A stretch of 61,933 bases of DNA, taken from assembly GCF_004000985.1 (NCBI RefSeq), contig NZ_BIMH01000030.1, positions 1-61,933 of the forward strand. Reading direction: 5' to 3'. Positions 42,699 to 52,748 of the stretch are shown piece by piece. Each line of letters opens with the position of its first letter. The stretch's first letter is position 1. Under the pieces are notes generated by a model, which was not told the origin of the DNA, did no database searches, and saw only the letters and a program-made list of their open reading frames with translations. The position numbers and the translations under genes were made by a program. This DNA is from Paenibacillus validus NBRC 15382 (GTDB taxonomy: Bacteria; Bacillota; Bacilli; Paenibacillales; NBRC-103111).

Positions 42699-44501
42699 TC
42701 AATGTATCAGCGGCATCTCAATGATAAACTTCGACCCGACGCCGACCTCGCTTTCGACGCGAATGGTGCCCTTGTGCAGCTCTACCAAGTGTTTCACAAT
42801 TGACAAACCGAGTCCCGTCCCGCCTGAGCTTCGCGACCTCGCTTTATCTACCCGATAAAACCGTTCAAAGATACGCGGAATGTCCTTCTTTGGAATTCCG
42901 ATTCCCGTATCGGTGATGGTAAAACGAACCTTGTCGCTCTCCACCGCATCGGAACCGCCCGTCATATGTTCGACGCGAATGCTCACTTTGCCGCCTTCCG
43001 GCGTATAGTTAATGCCGTTGGACAGCAGATTGATCAATATTTGCCGCAGCCGGTCTTCATCCGCCTCCATATAGATGTCTTCAGGAACCGACATTTGCAG
43101 TTCAATCTCTTTGCTCATGGCCTGTGAACGCAGCACATTCAGGCAGTTCCCGATGAACGACTGCAGATGCACCGGTGAAAAATGGAGCGGAATCCGCTTC
43201 GATTCGATTTTCGAAAGCTCCAAAATATCGCCGATCAAGCGGTTCAAACGTTCGCTCTCGTCGAAGATGATCTGCAGAAACGATCGCGCCGTTTCCTTAT
43301 CGTCGAGGGCCCCCGCCAGCAGCGTCTCGGCAAAGCCCTTCACGGCCGCGATCGGCGTCTTCAACTCATGCGACACATTGGCGACGAACTCGCTGCGCAT
43401 CCGTTCCAGGCGGCGAACCGCCGTAATGTCGTGCAGGACGATCAGCAGACCCGACCACTTGGCGCTCACTTCGGAGATGGGGTTCAAGTTGATTTCGAGG
43501 ATACGCTCGGTCGGGAAATAAAATACCATCTCGTCGCGGATATGCGCCTTCGAATCGATGCACTCTTGAATGAGCTGCGTAAATTCGAACTGCTGCTTCG
43601 CTTGATCAAAACGCTTGCCTAGCAGCTCCGGCGCGGAGAATCCGAGAATCTCCTCGGCAGAACGGTTTAACAGCACGATGTTACCGTCCCGATCGATCAT
43701 GACGACGCCGCTGATCATGTTCTCCAGTACGCTTTTCAACCGGCTTTCGTCCTCGAGAATCCGGTTCATCTGCAGCTGCAAGCTGTCAGCCATCCGGTTA
43801 ATGGCTATGCCGAGCTGCCCGATTTCATCTTTCTTGCTCACCTTGACCCTATACTTGTAGTTCATGTCCGTAATTTGCTGGGCTACGCTCGTGATCAGCT
43901 CGATAGGCCGGGTGACCCCATAAGCGATCCGGTAGCTGATCAGCCCGGCCAGCACGAACACGACCAGCAGACCGGAGAGCAGACCGAGCCAGACTTTACG
44001 GATCGATTGCTCCACTTCAGTTAAACTCATCGCGAGACGCAAATAACCGAGCTTCTCATCGCCTGCCTTCACCGGCAAAGCCGCATACAGCATGTTGCGT
44101 CCGAGCGTACTGCTGAACCGGGTCGCATACCCGATGCCGTCCCGGGACGCCGCAATAATCTCCTCGCGGTCCGAGTGATTCTCCATTCCTTTCGGATCGC
44201 TGTCCGAATCGCCCAGCACCGTACCGTCCGCTTGAATGAACGTCACACGCGCATCGGCCGATTGCTTCAGCATCAATGCCTTCCCGTTGAAATATTGAAA
44301 CCTTTCTTCCATGGAAGCAAAGCCGGAGGCCTTCCACTCGACCGTCGTCATAATGATGCGCAGCTCGCGTTCCATATTTACTTTTAACGAATCGATATTC
44401 GACTGCTGCAGCATTCGCGCCATGAAAATACCGGCCAACAGCACGCTCGAGCCAATCAAGGCGATAAAAATGAAGGTCAGTCGCGCACGGAACTTATTCA
44501 T
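42699..44501 (-). CDS. phoR: phosphate sensor histidine kinase PhoR
   Basis: Membrane kinase of 600 residues. TM1 is about 8-28, an extracytoplasmic domain of about 135 residues follows, TM2 is about 165-186, then HAMP, a PAS domain (LLNRSAEEILGFSAPELLG), HisKA with phospho-acceptor His in NVSHELKTPIAAVKGF, and HATPase with NLLSNGINYTPEGG, DTGIGIP and GGTGLGLSI. The frame opens ten codons earlier, but GGAGGG lies before the ATG at 44501 only. Context identifies it as PhoR, partner of PhoP. The order kinase then regulator is the reverse of B. subtilis. Confidence 0.94.
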   Translation of the reverse strand: MNKFRARLTFIFIALIGSSVLLAGIFMARMLQQSNIDSLKVNMERELRIIMTTVEWKASGFASMEERFQYFNGKALMLKQSADARVTFIQADGTVLGDSDSDPKGMENHSDREEIIAASRDGIGYATRFSSTLGRNMLYAALPVKAGDEKLGYLRLAMSLTEVEQSIRKVWLGLLSGLLVVFVLAGLISYRIAYGVTRPIELITSVAQQITDMNYKYRVKVSKKDEIGQLGIAINRMADSLQLQMNRILEDESRLKSVLENMISGVVMIDRDGNIVLLNRSAEEILGFSAPELLGKRFDQAKQQFEFTQLIQECIDSKAHIRDEMVFYFPTERILEINLNPISEVSAKWSGLLIVLHDITAVRRLERMRSEFVANVSHELKTPIAAVKGFAETLLAGALDDKETARSFLQIIFDESERLNRLIGDILELSKIESKRIPLHFSPVHLQSFIGNCLNVLRSQAMSKEIELQMSVPEDIYMEADEDRLRQILINLLSNGINYTPEGGKVSIRVEHMTGGSDAVESDKVRFTITDTGIGIPKKDIPRIFERFYRVDKARSRSSGGTGLGLSIVKHLVELHKGTIRVESEVGVGSKFIIEMPLIH

Positions 44502-44586
44502 CCTGTAAAGCTTCCCTCCAAGCTCGGGCATGCGGATGTCCGCTTGTCCGTCCCAAACATTTTACTCCTTATCCTAACGGCTTTGG

Positions 44587-45561
44587 TCAGGAAACGCCAG
44601 TTAATTTATTGTAAAGGCGCGACGCCATGAATTTTTTCATAAACAAACTGTTGATGGTCGCAAACGGCTGTTGAAAAAGGATCGACAGCACGACCGGCAC
44701 CGCCGTCAGTGGACTGAAATACGCGAGCGCCAGCACGAGGCCGAGCGAAATATTCCGCATGCCGGACACGTACGTCAGTGTGACCAACATCTCCGGCTTC
44801 CGCAGCCAGAGCGATCCGGCAAGCCCGATGCCGTAGCAAAGGGCCACCAGGATGACGACCAGCGGCAGGACTGCCAGCAAATCGCCTTTCAGTTCCACCA
44901 CATGCGGGGTAATGGCCGCCGCATTAATCAGAATGACCACGCACAGGGCGAGCTTGGAGGTCGGGCCGCAGAAAGGCGCCGACCACGCCTTGAACCGGTA
45001 GCGGGACAACTCATTCACCAGGATGCCGAGCAGCGTCGGAGCAACGACGATCATGACCAGGTCGAGCAGCATGCCGGCGTGGTCGAGCTCGATCGATGCG
45101 CCGAACAGAAACTCCAGTGCGCCAGGAATGACAAGCGGGCTCAGCGCCGTGTCGATCACGATCATGGCCAGCGTAAACGGCACGTGACCTCGGGACAGCG
45201 ATACCCAGAGGACCGAGGACACGCCGAGCGGAATGATCGCGAACAGCACGAAGCCTACGACGTAAGGCGAATCCGCCCCGAAAACAGCGGCGCTCAGCGC
45301 ATAAGCGACCAGGGGCGCCGCAATATGCGTCATCACGAACGTCAGCAGTATCGTACCGGGCATGCGCAGCGCTTCGCGGATTTGCTTGATGCTGCAGCCC
45401 GACGCCATCACGAACGTCAAATAAGCGAACAGCAGCGGAATGGCGCCGACCCCGGATTTGAACTGCTCAGATAAAAGAAACCCGAGTATCAACGATACCG
45501 GGGTTAAGAGAAATAAATAGGTTTCAATGAACGTATTGAGACGATTCCCTATCTGGTTCAT
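44587..45561 (-). CDS. bile acid:sodium symporter (BASS) family transporter
   Basis: Membrane protein of 324 residues with nine or ten predicted helices. The BASS signature region is visible in VFAxIPLG-like FVLFAIIPLGVSSVLWV and in SGMRNISLGLVLALAYF, which correspond to the crossing sodium-site helices. Bacterial members import organic anions such as pantoate, pyruvate or bile acids; the substrate is not determinable. It follows the fumarase gene by 18 bp and precedes phoR by 85 bp, so it is probably co-transcribed with fumarase. A dicarboxylate or keto-acid substrate would fit, but this is speculation. Confidence 0.85.
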   Translation of the reverse strand: MNQIGNRLNTFIETYLFLLTPVSLILGFLLSEQFKSGVGAIPLLFAYLTFVMASGCSIKQIREALRMPGTILLTFVMTHIAAPLVAYALSAAVFGADSPYVVGFVLFAIIPLGVSSVLWVSLSRGHVPFTLAMIVIDTALSPLVIPGALEFLFGASIELDHAGMLLDLVMIVVAPTLLGILVNELSRYRFKAWSAPFCGPTSKLALCVVILINAAAITPHVVELKGDLLAVLPLVVILVALCYGIGLAGSLWLRKPEMLVTLTYVSGMRNISLGLVLALAYFSPLTAVPVVLSILFQQPFATINSLFMKKFMASRLYNKLTGVS

Positions 45562-45579
45562 GTCGGTCCGTCTTCCTGA

Positions 45580-47127
45580 TTATACGAAAACGGGCTCTTT
45601 GAATTGAGCGAGTTTCGCGCGCGAGTCGTTCTCGACATCGGCATGCAGGCTGTTGCCGTGTGAATCCATCGTGACGATCGCGGCAAACCCTTCGGTTTGC
45701 AAATGCCACATCGCTTCCGGGATACCGAACTCAAGGAAGTCCACGCCTTCCACCTTCTTGAAACATTCGGCATAATATTGAGCCGCTCCGCCTATGGCGT
45801 TCAAATAGACGCCACCATGCTCCTGCAGCGCCTTCAACGTCTTCGCGCCCATACCGCCCTTGCCGATGACCGCACGGATGCCGAATTTCTTAATGATGTC
45901 GCCTTGATACGGCTCCTCGCGGATACTGGTTGTCGGTCCTGCTGCTTTCACGACCCAGTTCCCTTCGCCGTCCTTTGCCATGACCGGACCGCAATGATAA
46001 ATAACCGCACCGTTCAGATCGATCGGCGAGTCGTGATCCATCAAATATTTGTGCAGCGCGTCGCGTCCGGTGTGCATCGGTCCGTTGATAATGACGACGT
46101 CGCCTACGCGAAGCGAACGAATTTGTTCTTCCGAGATCGGCGTTTGCAGCACGATTTCACGGCGTTCGCCGCTGTCAGCCGAAGCCGCGGCGTCCTTGAC
46201 CGGCTCGTCCTTCTCCATCGGCAGCTCATTGCCTCTGCGGTATACCCATTCGGTGATGTCGCCCGTGCTCGGATCGATCAGCACGCCTTGACGGCGGAAC
46301 GCCCAGCAGTTATAGGCCACCGACACGTAGAAGCTGGCCGGAAGCCGGTTCATGACGCCCACTTTACAGCCGAGCAGCGATACTTGACCGCCGAAGCCCA
46401 TCGTCCCGATTCCGAGTTTATTGGCGTTCTCCATCACGTAATCTTCAAGCTTGCGCAGCTCTTCGTTCGGGTTCACATCGTCTACGGCACGGAACAATTG
46501 ATGCTTCGCCAGCTCATAACCGGTCGTCCGGTCGCCGCCGATGCCTACGCCGATGAAACCCGCGCTACAGCCCTGTCCCTGCGCTTGGTAGACGGCGTGC
46601 ATGATGCATTTACGGATACCGTCCAGGTCACGACCCGCTTTACCGAGTCCTTCGAGCTCGGTCGGCAGGCTGTACTGAATGTTTTTGTTCTCGCAGCCGC
46701 CGCCCTTCAGAATCAGCTTCGCTTCGATTTCCGGACGTTCCCATTGCTCAAAATGAATGACCGGCGTGCCGGGTCCGATGTTATCGCCACTGTTCGCGCC
46801 TGTCAACGAATCCACGGAGTTCGTACGCAGCTTGCTGTCCTTCGTCGCTTTGGCTACCGCTTCAATGATCGCTTTCTTCATCTCGATCTGATTCGCCCCC
46901 ACAGGGGTATGTACGATGAACGTCGGCATCCCCGTATCTTGGCAAATCGGCGACACGTTGCACTCCGCCATCCGGATGTTGTCAGCGATCGTCGACAACG
47001 ACAACGCGGACCGCGTGCCCGCATCTTCCTTCAATCGCGCTTCCTGGATAGCTTCACGGACGTCGGCCGGAAGGTTTGTAGACGTTTCGACGATCAGTTT
47101 ATAAATGCTCTCTTGAAATTGCTGCAT
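45580..47127 (-). CDS. class I fumarate hydratase (iron-sulfur)
   Basis: Protein of 515 residues interconverting fumarate and malate. It is of the single-chain class I type, with the alpha part first and the beta part from about 335. Probable [4Fe-4S] cysteines are Cys62 (ICQDTG), one in KGGGCENKN and one in GQGCSAG. The beta part has INGPMHTGRDALHKYL and GKGGMGAKTL. The frame opens 16 codons earlier, but AAAGGAG lies inside that extension and serves the ATG at 47127. Class I enzymes are oxygen-sensitive, unlike the class II FumC of B. subtilis. Confidence 0.92.
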   Translation of the reverse strand: MQQFQESIYKLIVETSTNLPADVREAIQEARLKEDAGTRSALSLSTIADNIRMAECNVSPICQDTGMPTFIVHTPVGANQIEMKKAIIEAVAKATKDSKLRTNSVDSLTGANSGDNIGPGTPVIHFEQWERPEIEAKLILKGGGCENKNIQYSLPTELEGLGKAGRDLDGIRKCIMHAVYQAQGQGCSAGFIGVGIGGDRTTGYELAKHQLFRAVDDVNPNEELRKLEDYVMENANKLGIGTMGFGGQVSLLGCKVGVMNRLPASFYVSVAYNCWAFRRQGVLIDPSTGDITEWVYRRGNELPMEKDEPVKDAAASADSGERREIVLQTPISEEQIRSLRVGDVVIINGPMHTGRDALHKYLMDHDSPIDLNGAVIYHCGPVMAKDGEGNWVVKAAGPTTSIREEPYQGDIIKKFGIRAVIGKGGMGAKTLKALQEHGGVYLNAIGGAAQYYAECFKKVEGVDFLEFGIPEAMWHLQTEGFAAIVTMDSHGNSLHADVENDSRAKLAQFKEPVFV

Positions 47128-47373
47128 GATGGGATAAAACTCCTTTCGGTGGCTGAAAACCTTATGTTTGGACATCTAAGCATATAACTCTATCATACCA
47201 TACACGTACGCCTGCTAGCACCTTGTTTTCATAGGTTTCATGCAGCGGTCCGGGGCTTTCGGCAACAGGTCACCAGCTTTTAATAATTTGGCTAGGGCAT
47301 TCCGGCTCCGTATCGTGTATAATTCGTTGTGCGGCAAGTTTGACGCCATTAAACAGACTGGGATGATGATTGC

Positions 47374-47958
47374 ATGGAAAGCCATTTTTTTGCGTATATG
47401 TACCGTCTCCGCTATATTGAGCGTTGGAGCCTGATGCGTAACGTGATGAAGGAAAACGTTGCGGAGCATTCGTTTCATGTCGCCATCCTGACGCACGTGC
47501 TGTGCACGATTGCCAACGACGTATACGACCGGAAGGTGCCGACGGACCGTATCGTCAGCATGGCGCTGTTTCACGATGCGACCGAAGTGTTTACCGGCGA
47601 CATTCCGACCCCGGTGAAGCATCACAATCCGAAAATTTTATCCAATTTCCGCGAGATCGAACAGCTGGCCGCCGATCGGCTGCTGGATATGATTCCCGAT
47701 TCGCTGCGCGCCGTCTACGATCCGCTGATTGATCCGAAGAAAAATACGGAGCTTTCGGAATATAAAAAGTACGTGAAAGCCGCCGACCTGCTCGACGCTT
47801 ATTTGAAATGCGTCACCGAGCTATCCGCCGGAAACCGTGAATTTACGACGGCGAAGAAGCAGATCGAAGATACGATGGCGTCCATCAGCATGCCGGAGCT
47901 GAATTACTTTCTGGAGCATATGGCTCCGAGCTTCGAGAAGACGATCGACGAGCTGTAG
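47374..47958 (+). CDS. yfbR: YfbR-like 5'-deoxynucleotidase (HD domain)
   Basis: HD-domain phosphohydrolase of 194 residues that dephosphorylates deoxynucleoside monophosphates. Metal ligands lie at His32 and His35 region (EHSFHV), His67-Asp68 (LFHDATEVFTGDIP) and Asp in KAADLLDAYL. The length and the TGDIPTPVKH motif match YfbR. It is the only plus-strand gene in this stretch, with a TATAAT about 60 bp upstream and a strong terminator downstream. Confidence 0.93.
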   Translation: MESHFFAYMYRLRYIERWSLMRNVMKENVAEHSFHVAILTHVLCTIANDVYDRKVPTDRIVSMALFHDATEVFTGDIPTPVKHHNPKILSNFREIEQLAADRLLDMIPDSLRAVYDPLIDPKKNTELSEYKKYVKAADLLDAYLKCVTELSAGNREFTTAKKQIEDTMASISMPELNYFLEHMAPSFEKTIDEL

Positions 47959-47994
47959 ACCACTCACCCCGAGGCGGACGATACCGACGACGAA

Positions 47995-48028
47995 GAAAGA
48001 CCAGACTGCACGAGTCTGGTCTTTCTTT
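47995..48028. terminator. bidirectional intrinsic terminator
   Basis: Perfect 12-bp stem AAAGACCAGACT/AGTCTGGTCTTT with a five-base loop and T-rich flanks on both strands. It serves yfbR and the convergent membrane protein gene. Confidence 0.88.
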
Positions 48029-48038
48029 GATGGCGCTA

Positions 48039-48467
48039 TTAAGCGAACCAATTCGGGAAATTCATCAAAGTGACGGTCAAGAAAAACAATACGCCGTTAA
48101 TCAGCGCCAACGTTTTGATCGAGCCGAGCTGAGGTTTAATCGCGCTGCCGGATGACTCTTTCAGCGCAAGGCGCATACGCTTGCCCATGATGCCCGACAA
48201 CGCGGCGATGCCGAGGAACAAGACAACCGCGAGCACCATCCAGACGATCGAATAATCGGCTTTGCTGACCAAATATCCCCCGGTTAGAAACGATAAAATC
48301 AGAGCGAATTGCCCGACGCGGTTCGTCGTAAACAGGACGCTAAGAAAACCGAATTGCGACGCCCCCGACTGCAGCTTATCCACACGATTGAGGAGAAACG
48401 GCAGCACCAAATAAATTCCCATCAAAATTGCGCTTACAACATGAATGTACAGCAGCACTTGCAGCAT
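48039..48467 (-). CDS. small integral membrane protein, unknown function
   Basis: Protein of 142 residues with four predicted helices (about 3-24, 48-70, 75-97 and 118-138). The frame is open far upstream, but GGGAGG lies before the ATG at 48467 and the hydrophobic protein starts there (MLQVLLYIHVVSAILMG). The upstream extension would overlap the mdh terminator and is basic and low in order, so it is rejected. It somewhat resembles DUF2269-like or YphA-like membrane proteins but no family is claimed. It lies downstream of mdh, separated by a terminator. Confidence 0.75.
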   Translation of the reverse strand: MLQVLLYIHVVSAILMGIYLVLPFLLNRVDKLQSGASQFGFLSVLFTTNRVGQFALILSFLTGGYLVSKADYSIVWMVLAVVLFLGIAALSGIMGKRMRLALKESSGSAIKPQLGSIKTLALINGVLFFLTVTLMNFPNWFA

Positions 48468-48585
48468 ACGACGGCTTGCCTCCCTATACCTATTCTTAAT
48501 ACCTAGTATAACGGATGACCTAGCGCGTAGCAAACGGCCCCCGTCCCGCTTCAGCGGACATTCGTTATCCGGTAACGTTTGTCCC

Positions 48586-48625
48586 AAAAAAAATCGCAAT
48601 CTCCGTTGGAACGGTAGATTGCGAT
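48586..48625 (-). terminator. terminator of mdh
   Basis: On the minus strand ATCGCAATCT pairs with AGATTGCGAT over a 13-base loop and is followed by eight T residues, 24 bp after the mdh stop. Confidence 0.88.
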
Positions 48626-48648
48626 CGGTTGGTGATGCGTAACGACGA

Positions 48649-49590
48649 TTAGATCGTGACAACTTTGATGACGTTGCGTACGGAATCGGCCGATTTGTCG
48701 AGAGCCGCTTTTTCTTCCGGAAGCAGCTCGAGCTCAAATACTTTCTCGATGCCGTTGCCGCCAAGCAAGGTCGGCACGCCCATGAACAGGTTGTCGTAGC
48801 CGTACTCGCCTTGAAGCAAAGCGATCGAAGGAATGATGCGTTTTTTGTCTTTCAGGATCGCTTCCGTCATTTGCACGAGCGAAGCAGCCGGCGCGTAGTA
48901 CGCGGAGCCGTTGCCGAGCAGGTTGACGATTTCGCCGCCGCCTGTGCGCGTGCGCTTCACGATCGCCTCGATGCGCTCAGCCGGGATCAATTTCTCAATC
49001 GGAATTCCGCCGACGTTGGAGTAACGAACGAGCGGAACCATGTCGTCGCCGTGGCCGCCGAGAACGAAGCCGCGAACGTCTTCAACGGATACGTTCAGTT
49101 CTTGTGCGATGAATGTGCAGTAACGCGCAGTGTCGAGTACGCCGGATTGGCCAATGACACGATTTTTCGGGAAGCCGAGCGTTTCATAAGCAACGTAAGT
49201 CATGGCATCAACCGGGTTGCTGAGGATGATAACGATCGATTCTGGGCTAGTTCTTTTCACGTTCTCACAAACGGACTTCACGATACCTGCGTTCGTGTTC
49301 ACGAGGTCGTCGCGGCTCATGCCCGGCTTCCGAGCGATACCGGCCGTGATGATGACGATGTCGGAGTTCGCGGAATCGTCGTAGTTGGACGTGCCGACGA
49401 TGTTCGCGTCGAAGCCTTGTACCGGAGAAGCTTCGAGCATGTCGAGCGCTTTCCCTTTGGTTGGGTTCTCAAGCTGCGGGATGTCGAGCAATACGACGTC
49501 GCCAAGCTCTTTCTGTGCCAGCATCAGCGCAGTTGTCGCGCCTGTGAAGCCTGCGCCGACGACCGTAATTTTTTTACGTTGAATAGCCAT
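48649..49590 (-). CDS. mdh: malate dehydrogenase
   Basis: NAD-dependent malate dehydrogenase of the LDH-like type, 313 residues. NAD-binding [10 protein letters not shown], substrate arginine loop [11 protein letters not shown], Asn in [11 protein letters not shown], and catalytic His in [13 protein letters not shown] are all present. TCGGGAGGG precedes the start. The citZ-icd-mdh order is conserved across Bacillales. It is separated from icd by a 190-bp gap in which nothing was recognised. Confidence 0.97.
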   Translation of the reverse strand: MAIQRKKITVVGAGFTGATTALMLAQKELGDVVLLDIPQLENPTKGKALDMLEASPVQGFDANIVGTSNYDDSANSDIVIITAGIARKPGMSRDDLVNTNAGIVKSVCENVKRTSPESIVIILSNPVDAMTYVAYETLGFPKNRVIGQSGVLDTARYCTFIAQELNVSVEDVRGFVLGGHGDDMVPLVRYSNVGGIPIEKLIPAERIEAIVKRTRTGGGEIVNLLGNGSAYYAPAASLVQMTEAILKDKKRIIPSIALLQGEYGYDNLFMGVPTLLGGNGIEKVFELELLPEEKAALDKSADSVRNVIKVVTI

Positions 49591-49780
49591 GATGAATCCC
49601 TCCCGAAATTATTAGTTTTATGGCGGGGACTGATCCCCTGCCGAAGCGCGCTCCCACACCCGAACGTAACGCTGGAACACCCACGCACGCATGAAAAGCG
49701 TGTCGTCGCAGCGCGCGAGCCCCTGTTCACGCCTACGACGACTAGAAGCGCTCCTGACTCCAAAACCTCATGGGTGACTC

Positions 49781-51076
49781 TTAGAAATTTTTAATAATCT
49801 CATCCGCAAACTGCGAGCATTTTACTTCCGTAGCGCCTTCCATCAAACGTGCAAAGTCATAAGTAACCGTTTTGTTGTTGATGGCCGTTTCCATTCCTTT
49901 GTAGATCAGCTCAGCCGCTTCCAGCCAGCCGAGGTGCTCAAGCAGCATAACGCCGGAGAGGATAACCGAACCCGGGTTTACAACGTCCAAACCTGCGTAT
50001 TTCGGAGCCGTACCGTGCGTAGCTTCGAAAATGGCGTGGCCTGTTACATAGTTGATGTTCGCGCCTGGCGCGATACCGATACCGCCGACTTGAGCAGCCA
50101 GCGCGTCGGACAAGTAGTCGCCGTTCAAGTTCAACGTCGCGATGACGTCGAAGTCGGTCGGACGCGTCAATACTTGCTGCAGCGCGATATCCGCGATTGC
50201 GTCTTTCACGATGATTTTGCCAGCGGCTTCCGCTTCTTTTTGAGCTTTGTTCGCAGCATCTACGCCTTGAGCCTCTTTGATTTTATCGTATTGCGCCCAA
50301 GTGAAGGTTTTATCGCCGAACTCTTCCTCAGCCAGCTCATAACCCCAGTTTTTGAACGCGCCTTCGGTGAACTTCATGATGTTGCCTTTGTGTACGAGCG
50401 TAACGCTTTTGCGTTTGTGCTGGATCGCATATTCGATCGCTGCGCGGACCAAACGCTTGGAGCCTTCGGAGGAAACCGGCTTGACGCCGATACCGGAAGT
50501 TTCCGGGAAGCGGATCTTTTTGACGCCCATTTCATTTTGCAAGAAGGCAAGCACTTTCTTCACTTCTTCGGAACCTGCCGCCCACTCGATGCCGGCATAG
50601 ATGTCTTCCGTATTTTCACGGAAAATAACCATGTCTACGAGCTCAGGACGTTTAACCGGGGAAGGCACGCCATTGAAGTAGCGAACCGGACGGGAGCATA
50701 CATACAGGTCAAGCTCCTGGCGAAGCGCAACGTTCAAGGAGCGGATCCCGCCGCCGATTGGCGTAGTCAACGGTCCTTTGATGGCAACGATGTATTCGCG
50801 GATCGCAGTCAGCGTATCAGCCGGCAGCCAGTTGTTGAATTTATTAAAAGCTTTCTCGCCTGCAAACACTTCGTACCAAGCGATTTTCTTCTCGCCTTTA
50901 TAAGCTTTCTCAACAGCCGCATCCAATACGCGCTTGGAAGCCGCCCAGATGTCAGGACCTGTGCCGTCACCTTCGATGAATGGGATGATCGGTTGGTTCG
51001 GAACGTTCAACTTGCCGTCGGTAATCGTGATGCGTTCGCCTTCTGTCGGCAAAGAATATTGCTCGAATTGTACCAT
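49781..51076 (-). CDS. icd: isocitrate dehydrogenase [NADP+]
   Basis: NADP-dependent isocitrate dehydrogenase of 431 residues. Substrate site [19 protein letters not shown] with the Ser that is phosphorylated in E. coli, the metal-binding [17 protein letters not shown], and [19 protein letters not shown] near the C-terminus are all present. The frame opens 23 codons upstream, but GAGGAGG precedes the ATG at 51076, which gives the normal N-terminus [10 protein letters not shown]. Second gene of the citZ-icd-mdh cluster, 185 bp after citZ. Confidence 0.97.
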   Translation of the reverse strand: MVQFEQYSLPTEGERITITDGKLNVPNQPIIPFIEGDGTGPDIWAASKRVLDAAVEKAYKGEKKIAWYEVFAGEKAFNKFNNWLPADTLTAIREYIVAIKGPLTTPIGGGIRSLNVALRQELDLYVCSRPVRYFNGVPSPVKRPELVDMVIFRENTEDIYAGIEWAAGSEEVKKVLAFLQNEMGVKKIRFPETSGIGVKPVSSEGSKRLVRAAIEYAIQHKRKSVTLVHKGNIMKFTEGAFKNWGYELAEEEFGDKTFTWAQYDKIKEAQGVDAANKAQKEAEAAGKIIVKDAIADIALQQVLTRPTDFDVIATLNLNGDYLSDALAAQVGGIGIAPGANINYVTGHAIFEATHGTAPKYAGLDVVNPGSVILSGVMLLEHLGWLEAAELIYKGMETAINNKTVTYDFARLMEGATEVKCSQFADEIIKNF

Positions 51077-51261
51077 GATTATGTAATCCTCCTCGTTAAA
51101 TGAGAGCCGGCCTGCGCCGACTCGCGTAGTTAGGGTATACCTCAAAAAGATACGGGAGCTGCGGCATCCCGGTTTCCCTGAGTGAGCGCCGCAACAGCCC
51201 GTGTAGGTAACAGCATTATCGTGGCAAGAACCACTTTCGTTCGCTTGAAGCTCCGCTCCGA

Positions 51262-52377
51262 TTAGCGTTTCTCGATCGGAACGTAAGCTTGGTGAGAAGG
51301 TCCGGTGTACTCGGCACGCGGACGAATCAGACGGTTGTTCTCGTATTGCTCAAGGATATGCGCCGTCCATCCCGATGTACGGCTGATGGCGAAGATCGGC
51401 GTGAACAGGTCGCGCGGAATTTCCAGAGACGTGTATACGGAAGCGGAGTAGAAGTCGACGTTCGGCTTCAATCCTTTTTGACCGGTGACCAATTCTTCGA
51501 TTTGGATGGACATGTCGTACCAGTTCATGTTCCCGGTCAGCTTGCCGAGCTCTTGAGACATTTTTTGGAGGTGCTTCGCGCGAGGATCGCCGTTTTTGTA
51601 AACGCGGTGACCGAAGCCCATAATTTTCTGTTTATTTTCCAGCTTCTCGGTAATGTAGCTCTTCACATTGGCAGCCGTGCCGATTTCTTCGAGCATCGCC
51701 ATAACCGCTTCGTTCGCGCCGCCGTGCAGAGGTCCTTTCAACGCGCCGATGGCGGAAGTGACGCCGGAATAAATGTCCGACAGCGTAGCTACGGTAACGC
51801 GAGCGGCGAACGTCGAAGCGTTCAGCTCATGATCGGCGTGGAGCACAAGCGCTTTGTCCAACGCTTCGATCGCAATTTTCTCCGGATTTTTGCCGGTCAG
51901 CATATACAAGAAGTTTTCCGAGATGCTGCCTGCATCCGCTTTCGGAGCGATCGGCTCGAGGCCTTTGCGGATGCGGTCGAACGCCGCAACGATCGTCGGC
52001 AGCTGAGCTTGCAATTTAATAGCCTTACGAAGGTTCGATTCCGGCGTCATATCGCCGGCTTCGGGATCGTAAAGCGCAAGACTGGAAACAGCGGTACGCA
52101 GAGCCGCCATCGTATTCACGTCTTTAGGGTACAGCTTGATTTGATTCAACACTTCGGCAGGCACCGCTGCGTTGCTGTTCAATTCCTGGATCAACCCGCT
52201 CAGCTCGGAGCGATTAGGCAGCTTGCCGTACCATAACAAATAGACAACCTCTTCGAACGTAGCGTTCTCGGCGAGGTCGTCGATATTGATGCCGCGATAC
52301 GTGAGCACGCCGTCGATGATGGAGCTGATGGAGGAAGTTGTGGCTACGATTCCTTCCAAACCTTTGGTAGCAGTCAA
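51262..52377 (-). CDS. citZ: citrate synthase
   Basis: Type II citrate synthase of 371 residues condensing oxaloacetate and acetyl-CoA. Catalytic His/Asp regions are in [29 protein letters not shown] and [11 protein letters not shown]. The frame is open for 74 more codons upstream, but AAAGGAG lies before the TTG at 52377, and the product then begins [16 protein letters not shown] as expected for CitZ. The upstream segment contains the promoter and a CcpC-like dyad, so it is not coding. The rare TTG start may limit expression. Confidence 0.96.
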   Translation of the reverse strand: MTATKGLEGIVATTSSISSIIDGVLTYRGINIDDLAENATFEEVVYLLWYGKLPNRSELSGLIQELNSNAAVPAEVLNQIKLYPKDVNTMAALRTAVSSLALYDPEAGDMTPESNLRKAIKLQAQLPTIVAAFDRIRKGLEPIAPKADAGSISENFLYMLTGKNPEKIAIEALDKALVLHADHELNASTFAARVTVATLSDIYSGVTSAIGALKGPLHGGANEAVMAMLEEIGTAANVKSYITEKLENKQKIMGFGHRVYKNGDPRAKHLQKMSQELGKLTGNMNWYDMSIQIEELVTGQKGLKPNVDFYSASVYTSLEIPRDLFTPIFAISRTSGWTAHILEQYENNRLIRPRAEYTGPSHQAYVPIEKR

Positions 52378-52414
52378 GATAATCTCTCCTTTGTCGTTCG
52401 ATTCACATAAGTCT

Positions 52415-52443
52415 ACTATAAAGGATTTACCTATCAATGTGAA
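52415..52443 (-). promoter_or_regulatory. candidate sigma-A promoter of citZ
   Basis: On the minus strand TTCACA (52438-52443), 17 bp, TATAGT (52415-52420). It is about 38 bp before the TTG start, so the leader is short. Confidence 0.6.
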
Positions 52444-52454
52444 CAAATTTAGAC

Positions 52455-52469
52455 ATAAAAGTTCATTAT
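52455..52469. promoter_or_regulatory. CcpC-like dyad upstream of citZ
   Basis: ATAA-N7-TTAT, the dyad that CcpC recognises upstream of citZ and citB in B. subtilis, lies 11 bp upstream of the -35 element. A second imperfect dyad (ATAAAGAATGTTTCTTATT, about 52477-52495) lies further out. Repression relieved by citrate is the expected mode; the regulator itself is not in this window. Confidence 0.6.
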
Positions 52470-52685
52470 CAGCACCATAAAGAATGTTTCTTATTGCCTC
52501 GAAATCTATAATTTCCAGCAAAGCTGAACCATTTCGACGCTGCATGGAAACTTCGTTCAAGACGCGAAAGGATATTCCCCCCTGAGAAACTGCGATCAAC
52601 CAAACTCCGCTTTATCGCTCTTCGCCTAAATTTGCATCCCACCTAGAAGCATGTCATAACCGATGTAAAATTATTCCCCAAAGTT

Positions 52686-52713
52686 TTGCAGCATCCAAAA
52701 TCGATGTTAAAAT
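52686..52713 (+). promoter_or_regulatory. candidate promoter of ppx
   Basis: TTGCAG (52686-52691), 16 bp, TAAAAT (52708-52713), 35 bp before the ppx start. The rest of the 52378-52748 gap holds the citZ control region; nothing else was seen. Confidence 0.6.
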
Positions 52714-52748
52714 AAGAGCATGACGACTTGCAAACAGGAGGTTTCCAC

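Noticed and set aside
48468..48764. Longer start for the small membrane protein after mdh
   Set aside because: The extra 99 residues are basic and unstructured, overlap the mdh terminator and mdh itself, and GGGAGG supports the internal ATG.
52378..52599. Longer citrate synthase start
   Set aside because: The extension has no homology to CitZ, and contains the candidate promoter and CcpC-like dyad. The TTG at 52377 has a good ribosome binding site.
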